Part shown: piece after piece, positions 21,454-30,989 of the stretch
How the letters are laid out: every line of letters starts with the position of its first letter
How positions within the stretch are numbered: position 1 is the first letter of the stretch
Source of the DNA: Oreohelix idahoensis
Taxonomy: Eukaryota > Mollusca > Gastropoda > Stylommatophora > Oreohelicidae
Assembly: GCA_024509875.1 (NCBI GenBank)
Contig: JAMPIV010010585.1
Coordinates: forward strand, 558,001 to 622,000
Direction of reading: 5' to 3'
Length of the DNA: 64,000 bases
Translations under genes and position numbers: made by a program
The notes under the pieces: generated by a model
What the model saw: the letters and a program-made list of their open reading frames with translations, nothing else
What the model was told of the DNA's origin: nothing
The model's database searches: none

Positions 21454-23884
21454 ATGTCCGATAAAAGAAAAAAACTATCAGGTGCTGAATATCGGAAACG
21501 GAAACTGGAAAAAGAACGCGATATTCAAAAACATAGCGGGGCTTTACATAAATATATAAAAACTGAAACAGCTGAGGTAGGACAGAAGAAAATAAGCAAA
21601 TGTGCCGAAACAAATGATTCTGAGCTCATGGCAAGTACTTCTAACTCGGACCCCAGTAACGGAGATATTACTAACAATGTCAAAAATGAGACTGATTTGA
21701 CTGTTTCCAATTCCAGAGATTTAAGTGATGAACTTAAGAGGTACACTGATCCGGCAAGATGGAGTCCTTCTTTAAGCGATACCGAAAGACTGGAAATCGT
21801 AAAAAAAGGCCTGCCAGAGAGACCAAAAAATGAGTTCGTTTTCCGCGCAGCTCTAATGGTCGAAAATTTTCCCTAAATATTTACACTAGGGAGCTAAGCA
21901 ATGGGGAACATATTAATCGATCATGGTTAGTGTATTCAAAAGAAAAAGATTCTGTATTTTGTTTCTGCTGTAAGTTATTTTCCTGTAATAAAATGTCACT
22001 CACTACTGATGGCTATAATGATTGGGGTCATTTGTATGTGTATCTTAATGAACACGAAAAATCTAAAAACCACTTGGAGTCCCATACAAAGTGGATTGAA
22101 TTATCGTCCAGGCTTAAATCAGTACAGACAACTGATTCAATGCAACAAGAGTTATTAAATTGAGAAGTTCGACACTGGAGGAGCATAATAGAACGCCTAA
22201 TTGCTATTGTCCAGTTCTTGAGCCAACAATGCTTGCCATTTTGTGGAACATCTGATAAATTATATGACCCTAACAATGGAAATTTTTTAAAGCTTCTTGA
22301 ACTGATTGCCAGATTTGATAGTGTTATGTGTGAACATTTAATGAGAGTAGCTCGTGGATTAACCCAACATTACCTTGGGAAAAACATTCAAAATGAATTA
22401 ATTGCTCTTCTCTCTGGAACCATAAAAAAATAAATAATTTCTATGGTGGAGAAAGCTAAATATTATAGCATAGTTGCAGACTGTACTCCCGATGTAAGTC
22501 ACATTGAACAATTAACACTAATTGTAAGATTTGTTAATACGAATCCAGATGATATCAACATTCATGAGCATTTTCTTGGTTTCATTGCTGTAGAAGCTAC
22601 TACAGGCTCAGCGTTAACCGAATGCATTCTAAGAAAATTGTCAGACATGGATATTCCAATCGCAAACATGATGCCAGGGGTATGACAATGGATCAAATAT
22701 GAAAGGAAAACATTCAGGAGTTCAACAACGTATTAGGGACTTGAACCCGAGAGCTTTTTATATCCCTTGCTGTTCTCATTCTCTCAACTTGGTGGTCAAT
22801 GATGCCGCGATGTTATCTAGAGAAGGGGTTTTATTTTTTGAAACGGTTCAGAAATTGTATGTGTTTTTCTCAGCGTCAACACTGCGTTGGGGAATCCTTA
22901 AGAAACATATTACAACTCTAACGCCCAAGCCACTAAGTACAACTCGCTGGGAATCTAGAATCGAGGCCATTCGTCCTTTAAGATATTATATTGAGGAATT
23001 TTATGATGCATTGATAGAAATTGCTGATGACGATTCAGTAGACAAAATGGCGAGACATGAAGCTGAAACCCTTGCCCTAAAACTCAGAGATTTTAAATTT
23101 TTATGTTGTCTGGTTATATGGCACTATGTTTTAAACGAAATTAATGTTGCTAGTAAACTGTTGCAAAGCATAAAAATGGAATTGACTAGTGCCATAACAA
23201 CTTTGAGAAATGTTCTCCAGAGCCTTAAGAATCTCAGAAATGATAAATCATTTCAAAATTTTCTTGTTGATGCTACAACATTAGCTGAGAAAGTTGAAGT
23301 TGATCCTGATTTGATACCAACGTTTGAATGTACTAGAGTGCGTCGGCAGAAAAAGGAACACAACTATGAAGCAAGAGATGAACCTATTTTAGATCCCAAA
23401 ACTAAATTCAAAATTGAATTTTTCTGTTTTATTATTGATGTTGCAACTAATTCTATTGAAGAAAGGTTCGAGCAATTGGAACATCACAGTTCACATTTTT
23501 CCTTTTTTATATAACATCCCTAAATTGAAATCTGAGATGACAAATGAGCTCTTAAACAAATGTAGAAACCTAGAAAGCATTTTAACACATCAAGAAAATA
23601 GAGACATTGATGCCATTGAGCTATGTGATGAACTGAAAGTAGTATCCAAATTAGTACCAGAAAATACTCCACCAATTGAAGTTCTTCGTTACATTATTGA
23701 AAATAACATTGCTCCTAATGTCGCTATAGCCTTAACTTTGCCGGTAACGGTAGCAAGTGGTGAGCGTAGTTTTTCAAAACTGAAGCTTATTAAAACTTAT
23801 TTACGCTCAACAATGGCCGAAACTAGATTGGAAGGACTTGCCATGATTTCAATTGAACATGAAATCGGTCAAAAATTAGACTAG
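21454..23884 (+). pseudogene. hAT transposase (zinc-finger MYM type 1-like), inactivated
   Basis: The transposase would cut and paste the host element. Segment 21454-21876 is the basic N-terminus, beginning MSDKRKKLSGAEYRKRKLEK. A frame change leads to 21930-22163 with the TTF-type zinc finger (FCFCCKLFS...H...H). The catalytic RNase H-like part continues to 23514 and includes VEKAKYYSIVADCTPD and the PCCSHSLNLVVND region. The C-terminal dimerisation segment (VASGERSFSKLKLIKTYLRS) lies in 23414-23884. The gene is broken by stops near 22161 (TGA) and 22431 (TAA) and by frame changes near 21876, 22680 and 23510. The family usually encodes one protein of several hundred residues, so this is a clear pseudogene. 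Homologues are often annotated as zinc finger MYM-type protein 1-like. Confidence 0.88.
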
Positions 23885-24293
23885 GCAGACCTTATTTCTG
23901 CTTTTGCAAATATGAAAGCAAGAAAAGTGTCTTTTTAAGCAGTATATACTTCAAACCATATAAATTCAAATAATGTGAAAATAGTGCTAAAAACTATAAC
24001 ATGTACATACATGTACTACAGTTAAGTGTTTGTGACTCAGCAGTTCATCGTTACACATGAGAAGAGCATGCCCTATATGTAAGTAATGTAACTATATTTA
24101 TTTCATATAATTGTCTCTAATAAAGTCAATCTTTTATTTTATGATTATACAGTATTTTCATCAATTTATCAATACATTATTATTAATGGTACTATTTAAA
24201 ATTTCACCCGTGTGTTACCGGGGCCCGAAAGGGGAGCAAAGAATAGTAACACTGTCCCCTACCAAGCATGTCGTAAAAAGCGACTAAGGAGGG

Positions 24294-25388
24294 TTGGGCA
24301 TGGGGCCGGTTACACCATCCTGTAAAAAAATTTTAAACCACAAAAAAACTTCAACAAATATGGACAAGTCAAATAAAGAAAATAAAACACAGCCATCCAA
24401 GACAGGGGAAGGTCCTCTCGCGGGGAGGCGTATGATGCAACACAGAGAAAGCCGAAAGGAGTCTGTGTTGCTGACTAACCTTCTTTCTTCTAGGAGAACT
24501 TCCAGATTTGGCACCTGGAATGTTCGGACATTAAACGAACAAGGGAAAGTGGCGCAAGTAGCAGCAGAAATGAGGGAATACAAAATCGAGGTTCTGGGAA
24601 TGTGTGAAACAAAGTGGAAGGGGGTAGACAGGAAGAGACTCATCACAGGTGAATTGGTGCTGTCCTCAGGACATGAAGACGAAAGTTCACACCACAGTGA
24701 AGGGGTAGCTCTTATGTTATCTAAAGAAGCACAGAAAGCACTAATTGAATGGGAAGCTGTTGGACCCAGAATAATAACAGCTTCTTTCAAAACAGCTAAA
24801 AAGAAAATTCATGTAAATGTCATCCAATGTTATGCACCAACTAATGACAAAGAAGAGTCTGTGAAAGAAGCATTTTATACTAAACTACAGGAAATTATGG
24901 ATAAAGTAAAAAGAAGAGACGTCACAATTTTGATGGGTGACATGAATGCAAAGATAGGTACAGTCAACACTGGATTTGAAGAAGTCATGGGAAAACATGG
25001 GCTAGGAGTAATGAATGAAAATGGAGAGCTATTCGCAAACTTCTGTGCTTCATATCAACTGGCTATAGGAGGAAGCATGTTTCCACATAAGAGAATACAC
25101 AAGGCAACATGGATATCACCAGACCATAGAACAGAAAATCAGATTGATCATATATGCATAAACAAGAAGTTTAGATCATCATTGCAGGATGTAAAGGTAT
25201 ATAGAGGAGCAGATGTGGCATCAGATCACCATCTTCTGATAGCCAAAGTAAAAATGAAACTCAAGAGATATGCAACAATGCAAAATTATAGACAACAGTT
25301 TAATGTAAGACAGCTAAGAAATCAAGAGACAAATTTGCGGTCACAGTATCCAACAAATTCCAAGTGCTCCAACAGCTGGAAGATGTAG
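24294..25388 (+). pseudogene. LINE apurinic-type endonuclease region
   Basis: The 364-codon frame encodes the endonuclease that nicks target DNA to start target-primed reverse transcription. Motifs in order: FGTWNVRTLNEQGK, CETKWKG (catalytic Glu), VNVIQCYAPTND, ILMGDMNAKIG (catalytic Asp/Asn), NQIDHICIN and the terminal SDHHLLIAK (Asp-His pair). All key residues appear present. Relatives are often named craniofacial development protein 2-like. After about residue 345 the frame leaves the coding register. The true continuation is in another frame at 25364-25558 (LQQLEDVENTEDYWQQVK), then back in the first frame at 25584. Confidence 0.87.
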
Positions 25389-26225
25389 AGAATACAGAAG
25401 ACTATTGGCAGCAGGTCAAAACAGTATGGAAGGAGACATGTGAAGAAATACTGGGGAAAAGGGAAAGACAACAAAAAGCATGGATAACAACAGAAACCAT
25501 CAATAAGATAAAAGACAGAAAAAAACAAGAAAGCAGAGTTAAACACAAGCAAAACTAGAAGCTCCAAAGCCAAGGCTCAAGAAGTGTACACAGAAGCAAA
25601 CAAAGAAGTAAAAAGAAGTATCAAAAGAGACAAGAGGAAGTATATTGAGGAGTTGGCAAGAGAGGCAGAAGATGCTGCAGCCAAAGGAAATATGAGAGAA
25701 CTGTATAGCAGCACAAAGAAGCTAACAGGGAAATACAAGCAAACAAGTTGCCTCATAAAAGACAAGAATGGGAAACTGCTCAGCAATATACAAGAGCAAA
25801 TGAAGAGGTGGACAGAATATTTTGGGGACCTTCTCAATAGACCAGCTCCACAAAACCCGCCGGACATCCAGCCAGCAGAAGAAGAGCTACAAATTAACGG
25901 TGAAAGACCAACGAAGGAAGAAATAAAGAAAGCCATAAAGCTTCTAAGAGAGGGAAAAGCGTCTGGACCTGATGGCATTCCAGCAGAGGCCATCAAAGCA
26001 GATATCGACACGGCTACAGAGATGTTATATAAATTACTTGGTAAAGTCTGGGAAAAGGAAGAGATACCAGCAGAATGGAAGGAAGGATATCTGGTTAAGT
26101 TGCCTAAGAAGGGAAATTTACAAGAGTGCACAAATTATAGAGGAATAATGTTACTATCAGTGCCAGGAAAAGTATTAAACAGGATTATCCTTGAGAGATT
26201 AAAAGAGTCCATAACTGAGAGATGA
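25364..26225 (+). pseudogene. LINE ORF middle region (linker and RT fingers), frameshifted
   Basis: Two overlapping pieces continue the ORF: 25364-25558, then 25584-26225. The second contains the RT fingers, with GKASGPDGIPAEAIK and LPKKGNLQECTNYRGIMLLS, regions that contact template and incoming nucleotide. A stop after ITER at 26223-26225 interrupts the frame just before the expected QAGFR motif. That motif is encoded in another frame at about 26230 (EQAGFRQNRSC). Breaks are visible near 25340, 25540 and 26220. Confidence 0.8.
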
Positions 26226-26274
26226 ACAAGCAGGTTTTCGACAAAACAGATCATGTACAGACCAGATAGCCACT

Positions 26275-27414
26275 TTGAGAATAATAGTTGAACAAAGTCT
26301 GGAATGGAATTCACCACTATACATCGGATTTGTGGACTACGAAAAGGCATTTGACAGTGTAGACAGAGAATCACTTTGGAAATTGATGAGGCATTATGGA
26401 GTTCCCCTGAAGATCATTAATTTAATAAAGAAAACATATGAAGACATGACATGCAGAGTTCTTCACGAAGGACAGCTTACAGAACCGTTTGGGATAAGAA
26501 CAGGAGTGCGACAGGGATGCCTCTTGTCTCCATTTCTTTTCTTGCTGGCAATAGATTGGGTTATGAGATCATCGACAACAAACAGAAATGGAATCCAGTG
26601 GACTCTGACTAAGCAGTTGGATGATCTGGATTTTGCTGATGACTTGGCTCTTCTGTCCCATAACCGTAATCAGATGCAGGACAAATTGAAAACACTCGAT
26701 GAGAGGTCACAGCAATTGGGTCTGAAAATACACAGGGAAAAGACAAAAATAATGAGAATAAATGCAGGTAATGATAACAGGGTTGAACTTGAAGAAACAC
26801 CAATTCAAGATGTAGAATCATACACATATCTTGGCAGTAATATAGACAAAGTTGGAGGGACAGACAGCGATATCAAAATAAGAATACAAAAGGCAAGAGG
26901 AGCTTTCATTGCATTGGGAAATATATGGAGATCAAGAGAAATCGGATCCAACACGAAAATAAGAATCTTCAATTCAAATGTGAAGTCAGTCCTATTGTAT
27001 GGCTCGGAGACATGGAGAACAACAAAGACAACAACCAAAAAGCTACAGACTTTCATAAATGGGTGCTTGCGTAGAATAGAGGGATTAAAATGGTATGACA
27101 AGGTTACCAACGTGGAACTGATGACAAGAACTAGACAAGTGCCAGTGGAACAAGAGATGAGAAGAAGACGATGGCGATGGATAGGACACACACTGAGGAA
27201 ACCTGTTGATAGCATTACAAGGCAGTCCTTGTTCTGGAACCCCCAGGGCAAGAGAGGCAGAGGAGGACCAAGAAGTACATGGAGAAGAGAGTTGGAAACA
27301 GAGGTGAAAATGATGAGGAGAACATGGAAAGAACTTGAGATGATGGCACGGGACAGGAGGACTTGGCATGTGTTTGTTGAAGGCCTATGCTCCTTTGGGA
27401 GTGGAGGGTTATGA
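26275..27414 (+). pseudogene. LINE reverse transcriptase palm, thumb and C-terminus
   Basis: The 379-codon frame contains the catalytic palm: IGFVDYEKAFDSVDRESLW (first Asp), GVRQGCLLSPFLF and LDFADDLALLSHN (the Asp pair). The SYTYLGSNI thumb region, VLLYGSETW and the C-terminal basic region RRRWRWIGHTLRKP follow. The frame starts mid-domain because of an upstream shift, so the translated piece cannot be functional alone. It ends eight bases before the (ATGA)n tail, so almost no 3' UTR exists. Confidence 0.87.
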
Positions 27415-27575
27415 ATGAATGAATATTTAAAATTAGGCTAATGGTAATGAAATTAATGTTGAAGCTTGTTTAATAACATAATGGTTTCAAAAATTTCAAA
27501 CGTTAATTTGAGGTTGGGATGGGGTGGCAAGGTATGGTATTGCACGGGGCGGCAAAATTCCTAGGGCCGGCCCTG

Positions 27576-28622
27576 CCTCTAATGAAAGATTTATAAAACA
27601 TGATCATTGTTTTAGTGCTTTCTACCCATCCATGACCTTTCAAACGCTGCTGAGGGTTATCACCTCAAGGGAACATGCGCATTATCCCTAGTTAGTTATG
27701 GCTGGAAGAGACTACTGGGATAATGCGGTTGAATCCCACTGTAGGTTTTGTCGCCCAAACACTAACATGGCGTCTCAGACCCAACTACCAACTTTAAACT
27801 CTCATGTATTACTTTATTCTTGTTGTTTGAGCGACAGCCCCTCGAACAACCCTCATTCCCTTGCCGCTACTTTGAAATGTAGGTCAACCAGAAATTATTT
27901 ATAAAAGACGTTTTGCCACTTTGGATAGCTAACTTCTCGTTTCGAAAATTATATTTGATTTTTGAACAGTACACTACTTTCAGTCTGCTGATATTTCTGC
28001 ATCATTTTCAGCATTGTCCATATAATACTGTATTCACATTATAGACATTGTATATACCTTATTATAAGATATAGGTGCTGAGCTGGACATTTTTCTCCAT
28101 CACTCGAAATTAAAAAAAAAAAAATACCGCTAAAACGAACTCTCATTCTTGCTGTCACCTGGCATAACGGCTCTGCCACCCACTAAACCGGTTTGCAAGG
28201 GAACGGCGTTCATTGCTGAGCGGTAGAGGTAAGTAAGCTAAATAGTGGTTAATTAAACTCCTGTTTAATTGTAAGCTGACATATCAGTGTTGCTTTGTTG
28301 AATGAGGCAAGTGTTACCACCACATGACTATGTTAGACGTGAACATTTGCCGAGTCTAACGCCCATTAATATAGTACATTCTTATTTTATTAGCCTACTA
28401 CGAATGACTCGAGCAGGTAGAATGCCACGCCTACAGAATATCGTTAAAGTATTCGGATCTGGTCATGTCATAACAAGCGTGGGTGTGGGTTCGACCGTCT
28501 TGCCTGCATATAAGTCTGGACTTAGTTCTCAGCTATTTGAGAAAAATAGATGTGACAGTTAAATACTTGGACAAGCATACATATAGGCCTACATACCAGG
28601 TGATTTTTGTAATATTTGGTTT
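27576..28622. other. no gene; start is the continuation of the LINE scrap split by the hAT element
   Basis: Bases 27584-27670 (minus) continue the RT-thumb-like reading broken at 20083. The remainder holds only short frames and a poly-A run at about 28110-28122. Confidence 0.45.
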
Positions 28623-28634
28623 AAGTGCATATGT

Positions 28635-28845
28635 TCTTCTTCTTCTTCCGTCCTTAGCCAAAGGCCGGCCAAGCAGTCAGAGGCCATCACGCCTTGTGGC
28701 GTCTTAAGGGCAACAGCAGATTGATTTTCTCTGTTGTAGTTTCCCATCACGCCTAGCGGCGTCTTTAGGGCAACAACAAATAGATCCATCTGCCGTTGTT
28801 TCCGTAATCGGTGTGACAAGCCAACGGGTGATCAGCCCATTGGGC
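28635..28845 (-). mobile_element. short non-autonomous retroelement sharing a LINE 3' tail
   Basis: A 211-bp insertion flanked by AAGTGCATATGT (28623-28634 and 28846-28857). In minus sense it contains two copies of a GTTGCCCTnAAGACGCC...AGGCGTGATGG unit and ends in (GAA)n. The same unit and tail form the 3' end of the RTE-like LINE at 30257-30330. It looks like a SINE-like parasite using that LINE's machinery. Confidence 0.75.
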
Positions 28846-28916
28846 AAGTGCATATGTAGGCTAGTTTAATTTTTTTTAAAGACAGAGTAACCTATCCCTT
28901 TCAACCCATTAAAAAA

Positions 28917-29275
28917 AATTGAATGATGAAAAATATCCCGTTCAACCTCTCATGGATTAGCCTATAATTAGGAAAGCACAATTGTGATTGTCCCTATTTA
29001 CAATGATTTGACAAATGTGATGCCACTTTCTCATATTGGCAGTTCATATTATTTGGAATTGAATACAATAGGCCTAACCTATATATCCTAATTATAACCC
29101 ATCGGAGGTTGAACGGGATATTTTTCTTCATTAATTTAAAAAAAAAAAATGAAGAAAAAAACCTAGATTGTACCTTATAATTAGGATATATATTGTTTTC
29201 AATTCCAAATAATATGAACGACTGCCGATATGGGAAAGTGGCATCACACCTGTCCAATCATTGTAAATAGGGCAA
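28917..29275. repeat. inverted copies of the RNase-H LINE 3' UTR
   Basis: Three stretches of the same 3' UTR (AATATCCCGTTCAACCTC, TATAATTAGGA, CAATCATTGTAAATAGGG) lie in alternating orientation: about 28924-28975 minus, 28978-29150 plus with poly-A at 29139-29150, and 29150-29275 minus. The minus copy continues after the LINE inserted at 29276. The single-copy counterpart is 15742-15900. Confidence 0.7.
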
Positions 29276-30109
29276 ATCTTACTTACTACTTACTTACTTA
29301 GTCGTTCCCCTTCTACCGTGAGGTGTAGAGGTTTGGAAGAGAGAGCGCCAGACTATTCTATCGGCTGTCTTCCTCCTGGCCTGGTTCCATTCTAGTCCTC
29401 GGTCCTTCAAAGATTGTCTAATGTTGTCCTCCCAGCGGACTCTGGGTCGTCCTCGGGGTCTGGATCCTTGGCTCTTTGTTTCCCATGCTTGTCGTGGTAG
29501 CCGATCTTCTCCCATTCTGCAGACATGGCCAAACCATCTTAGTTGGGACTGTTCTACTTGGGTCTGTAGGGGGTGGCATTTTAGGCCTTGACGTATCGTC
29601 TGGTTGCGTACCATGTCTCTTCTTGTTACTTCAACCACCTTCCTCAGATACCTCATTTCTGAGGTTTGGATCTGGCTTTTATGGGTTGTAGTCATTGCCC
29701 ATGACTCGCATCCATATGTCAAGACTGGGACTTTCGGATATGGGTACACCACTGTAGAGCAGCGTGTTGCCATTGAGATCCATGACTCCTTGTCCTTTTT
29801 TCTTTGTTTCCGTTATAGCCAGGATTTCTAGTTTTGCTTTCCTCATCTCTTCCACCAGCTCCTCTTCCTTCCCATTTATACTTCTTGTGTTCCATGTTCC
29901 ATAAGTCGTAGTCCGTAGTCCGTTCCAGTTCGTCGCCTTTAGAATCAGTCCGGTTTTCTCTCTTGTGTTACTCGTAATCGTGGTTTAAAGCAAACAGGTG
30001 ATTGGCCTGTTGTGCCTTTGCATGGTGGAGGGGCTGCCTCCTTACGGCCTCCATGCAGGCCACCCTCCTCCTTTTTCATCCGGGCTTGGGACCGGCATAG
30101 GCGGAGTTA
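29276..30109 (-). mobile_element. internally deleted LINE (5' endonuclease start fused to 3' C-terminus)
   Basis: The minus-strand 3' part (29294-29740) is collinear with the last ~150 codons of the LINE at 37868-39879, including SQIQTSEMRYLRKVVEVTRR and the (AAGT)n tail. The upstream part (29750-29960) instead encodes an endonuclease N-terminus (TYGTWNTRSIN, LEILAITETK), and a GC-rich 5' leader extends to about 30105. The central endonuclease, RT fingers and palm are missing while both ends are kept. Flanking AATC may be a short target duplication inside the RNase-H LINE 3' UTR. Confidence 0.75.
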
Positions 30110-30111
30110 AT

Positions 30112-30250
30112 CACAATTACCAATTATGCTTGTAGGCCTATGTTAAAATTTAAAAAAACCCCAAACAAAGAAAGACAAGATAAAACCAAACAGAAACACC
30201 AAACAAAAATAATATTAAGGGGAAGGGCTGTAAAGGCCTTTTATTTCCAT
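30112..30250 (-). repeat. RNase-H LINE 3' UTR, continuation
   Basis: It matches 15890-16000 (AATAATATTAA, GGGTGTAAAGGCC) and continues the copy interrupted at 29275. The same LINE copy resumes at 45150 with TATATAACTGGCTTTAATAGATATTTAATT, so the whole block 30257-45147 was inserted into it. Confidence 0.65.
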
Positions 30251-30256
30251 TTATAT

Positions 30257-30989
30257 CTTCTTCTTTGATCCTTTGCCACTGACCGTCAAAGCAGTCAGTG
30301 GCCATCACACCTGGTGGCGTCTTGTAGGGCAACAACAAATGGATTCCATTTTGCTCAGTCGGTGGCCATCCTTTGTACAGTGCCCCAACTCTGGTTCATT
30401 CTTTGCATTTCAGCCTCCACAATCCTCCGCCAAGTTGTTTTTGGTCGGCCTCTCTTTCGTTTTCCTTCAGGGGTCCATAGCATAGCTGTTTTTGTGATGG
30501 CATCGGGGTCTCTTCTGAGGATATGGCCAACCCAGCTCCAGCATCTGCCAGCTATGATGGTGTGCATGTCCTCTTGATGGTTCCAAGTAAGCAGATCTTG
30601 GTGATGGTATTCGGCCAAAAGATTCGGAGAATTTTTCTTAGGCATGTTTGTGTGAAAAGATTACAATTTCGACATTTCCTTCTCTGTAACTCTCCAGCAT
30701 TCTGCACCATAGAGAAGCACAGAAAGCACACAGATATAATCTTAATTTTGTGCTTGTGCTGTACTGAGAGGACTTCCAGATGTTGTTTAGACTAAAAAAG
30801 GCTGTTCTTGCTTTGTTCATTCTGTTGTTGATGTCTTTGCTTGCTCTGGTGTTACTATGCATCCTAGGTATGTGAAGGTGTCTGTCTGTTCCAGTTGCTG
30901 ATTCCTTACTGATATGGGCTCAGGGTTGCTCACATTGAGCGTCATGACCTCTGTCTTCTTTAGATTGATGTTCAAGCCCACCTGCTGGC
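30257..30989 (-). pseudogene. RTE-like LINE, 3' part (split by gypsy element 2)
   Basis: Minus-strand readings give, from right to left, SQQVGLNINLKKTEVMTLNV and TDTFTYLGCIVT (after the RT palm), ARTAFFSLNNIW, and WSWVGHILRRD...GRPKTTWRRIVEAEM at the C-terminus, in several frames. The 3' end is a (GAA)-rich tail at about 30257. The 5' continuation is at 43317-45147. The junction at 30985-30989 is the CTGGC target of the gypsy element, and the LINE reading runs on directly at 43322. Confidence 0.8.

Larger units (their letters stand above)
24204..27423 (+). mobile_element. RTE-like LINE (endonuclease-reverse transcriptase)
   Basis: A 3220-bp non-LTR retrotransposon inserted in the hAT element, flanked by an 11-bp duplication TATTTAAAATT (24193-24203 and 27424-27434). 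The 5' end has a GC-rich leader with GTCGTAAAAAGCGACTAAGG, and the 3' end has a short (ATGA)n tail instead of poly-A, as is common in RTE-type elements. The order is endonuclease then RT, with no RNase H. It looks near full length but is frameshifted in several places. Confidence 0.88.
20084..27575 (+). mobile_element. hAT transposon with ZMYM/TTF-type transposase, carrying nested elements
   Basis: The ends are terminal inverted repeats (CAGGGCCGACTCTA at left; CAGGGCCGGCCCTA as reverse complement at right). They are flanked by a perfect 8-bp duplication CCTCTAAT (20076-20083 and 27576-27583), the hAT hallmark. A short TGCACGGGGCGGCAA block occurs near both ends in direct orientation. The element carries a decayed transposase gene (21454-23884) and has itself received a SINE (20327-20485), a hAT MITE (20494-20912) and an endonuclease-RT LINE (24204-27423). 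Subtracting these, the original transposon was about 3.8 kb including its poly-G tracts. Confidence 0.92.

Noticed and set aside
22443..22685. Separate small gene
   Set aside because: It is an internal piece of the frameshifted hAT transposase, collinear with its neighbours.
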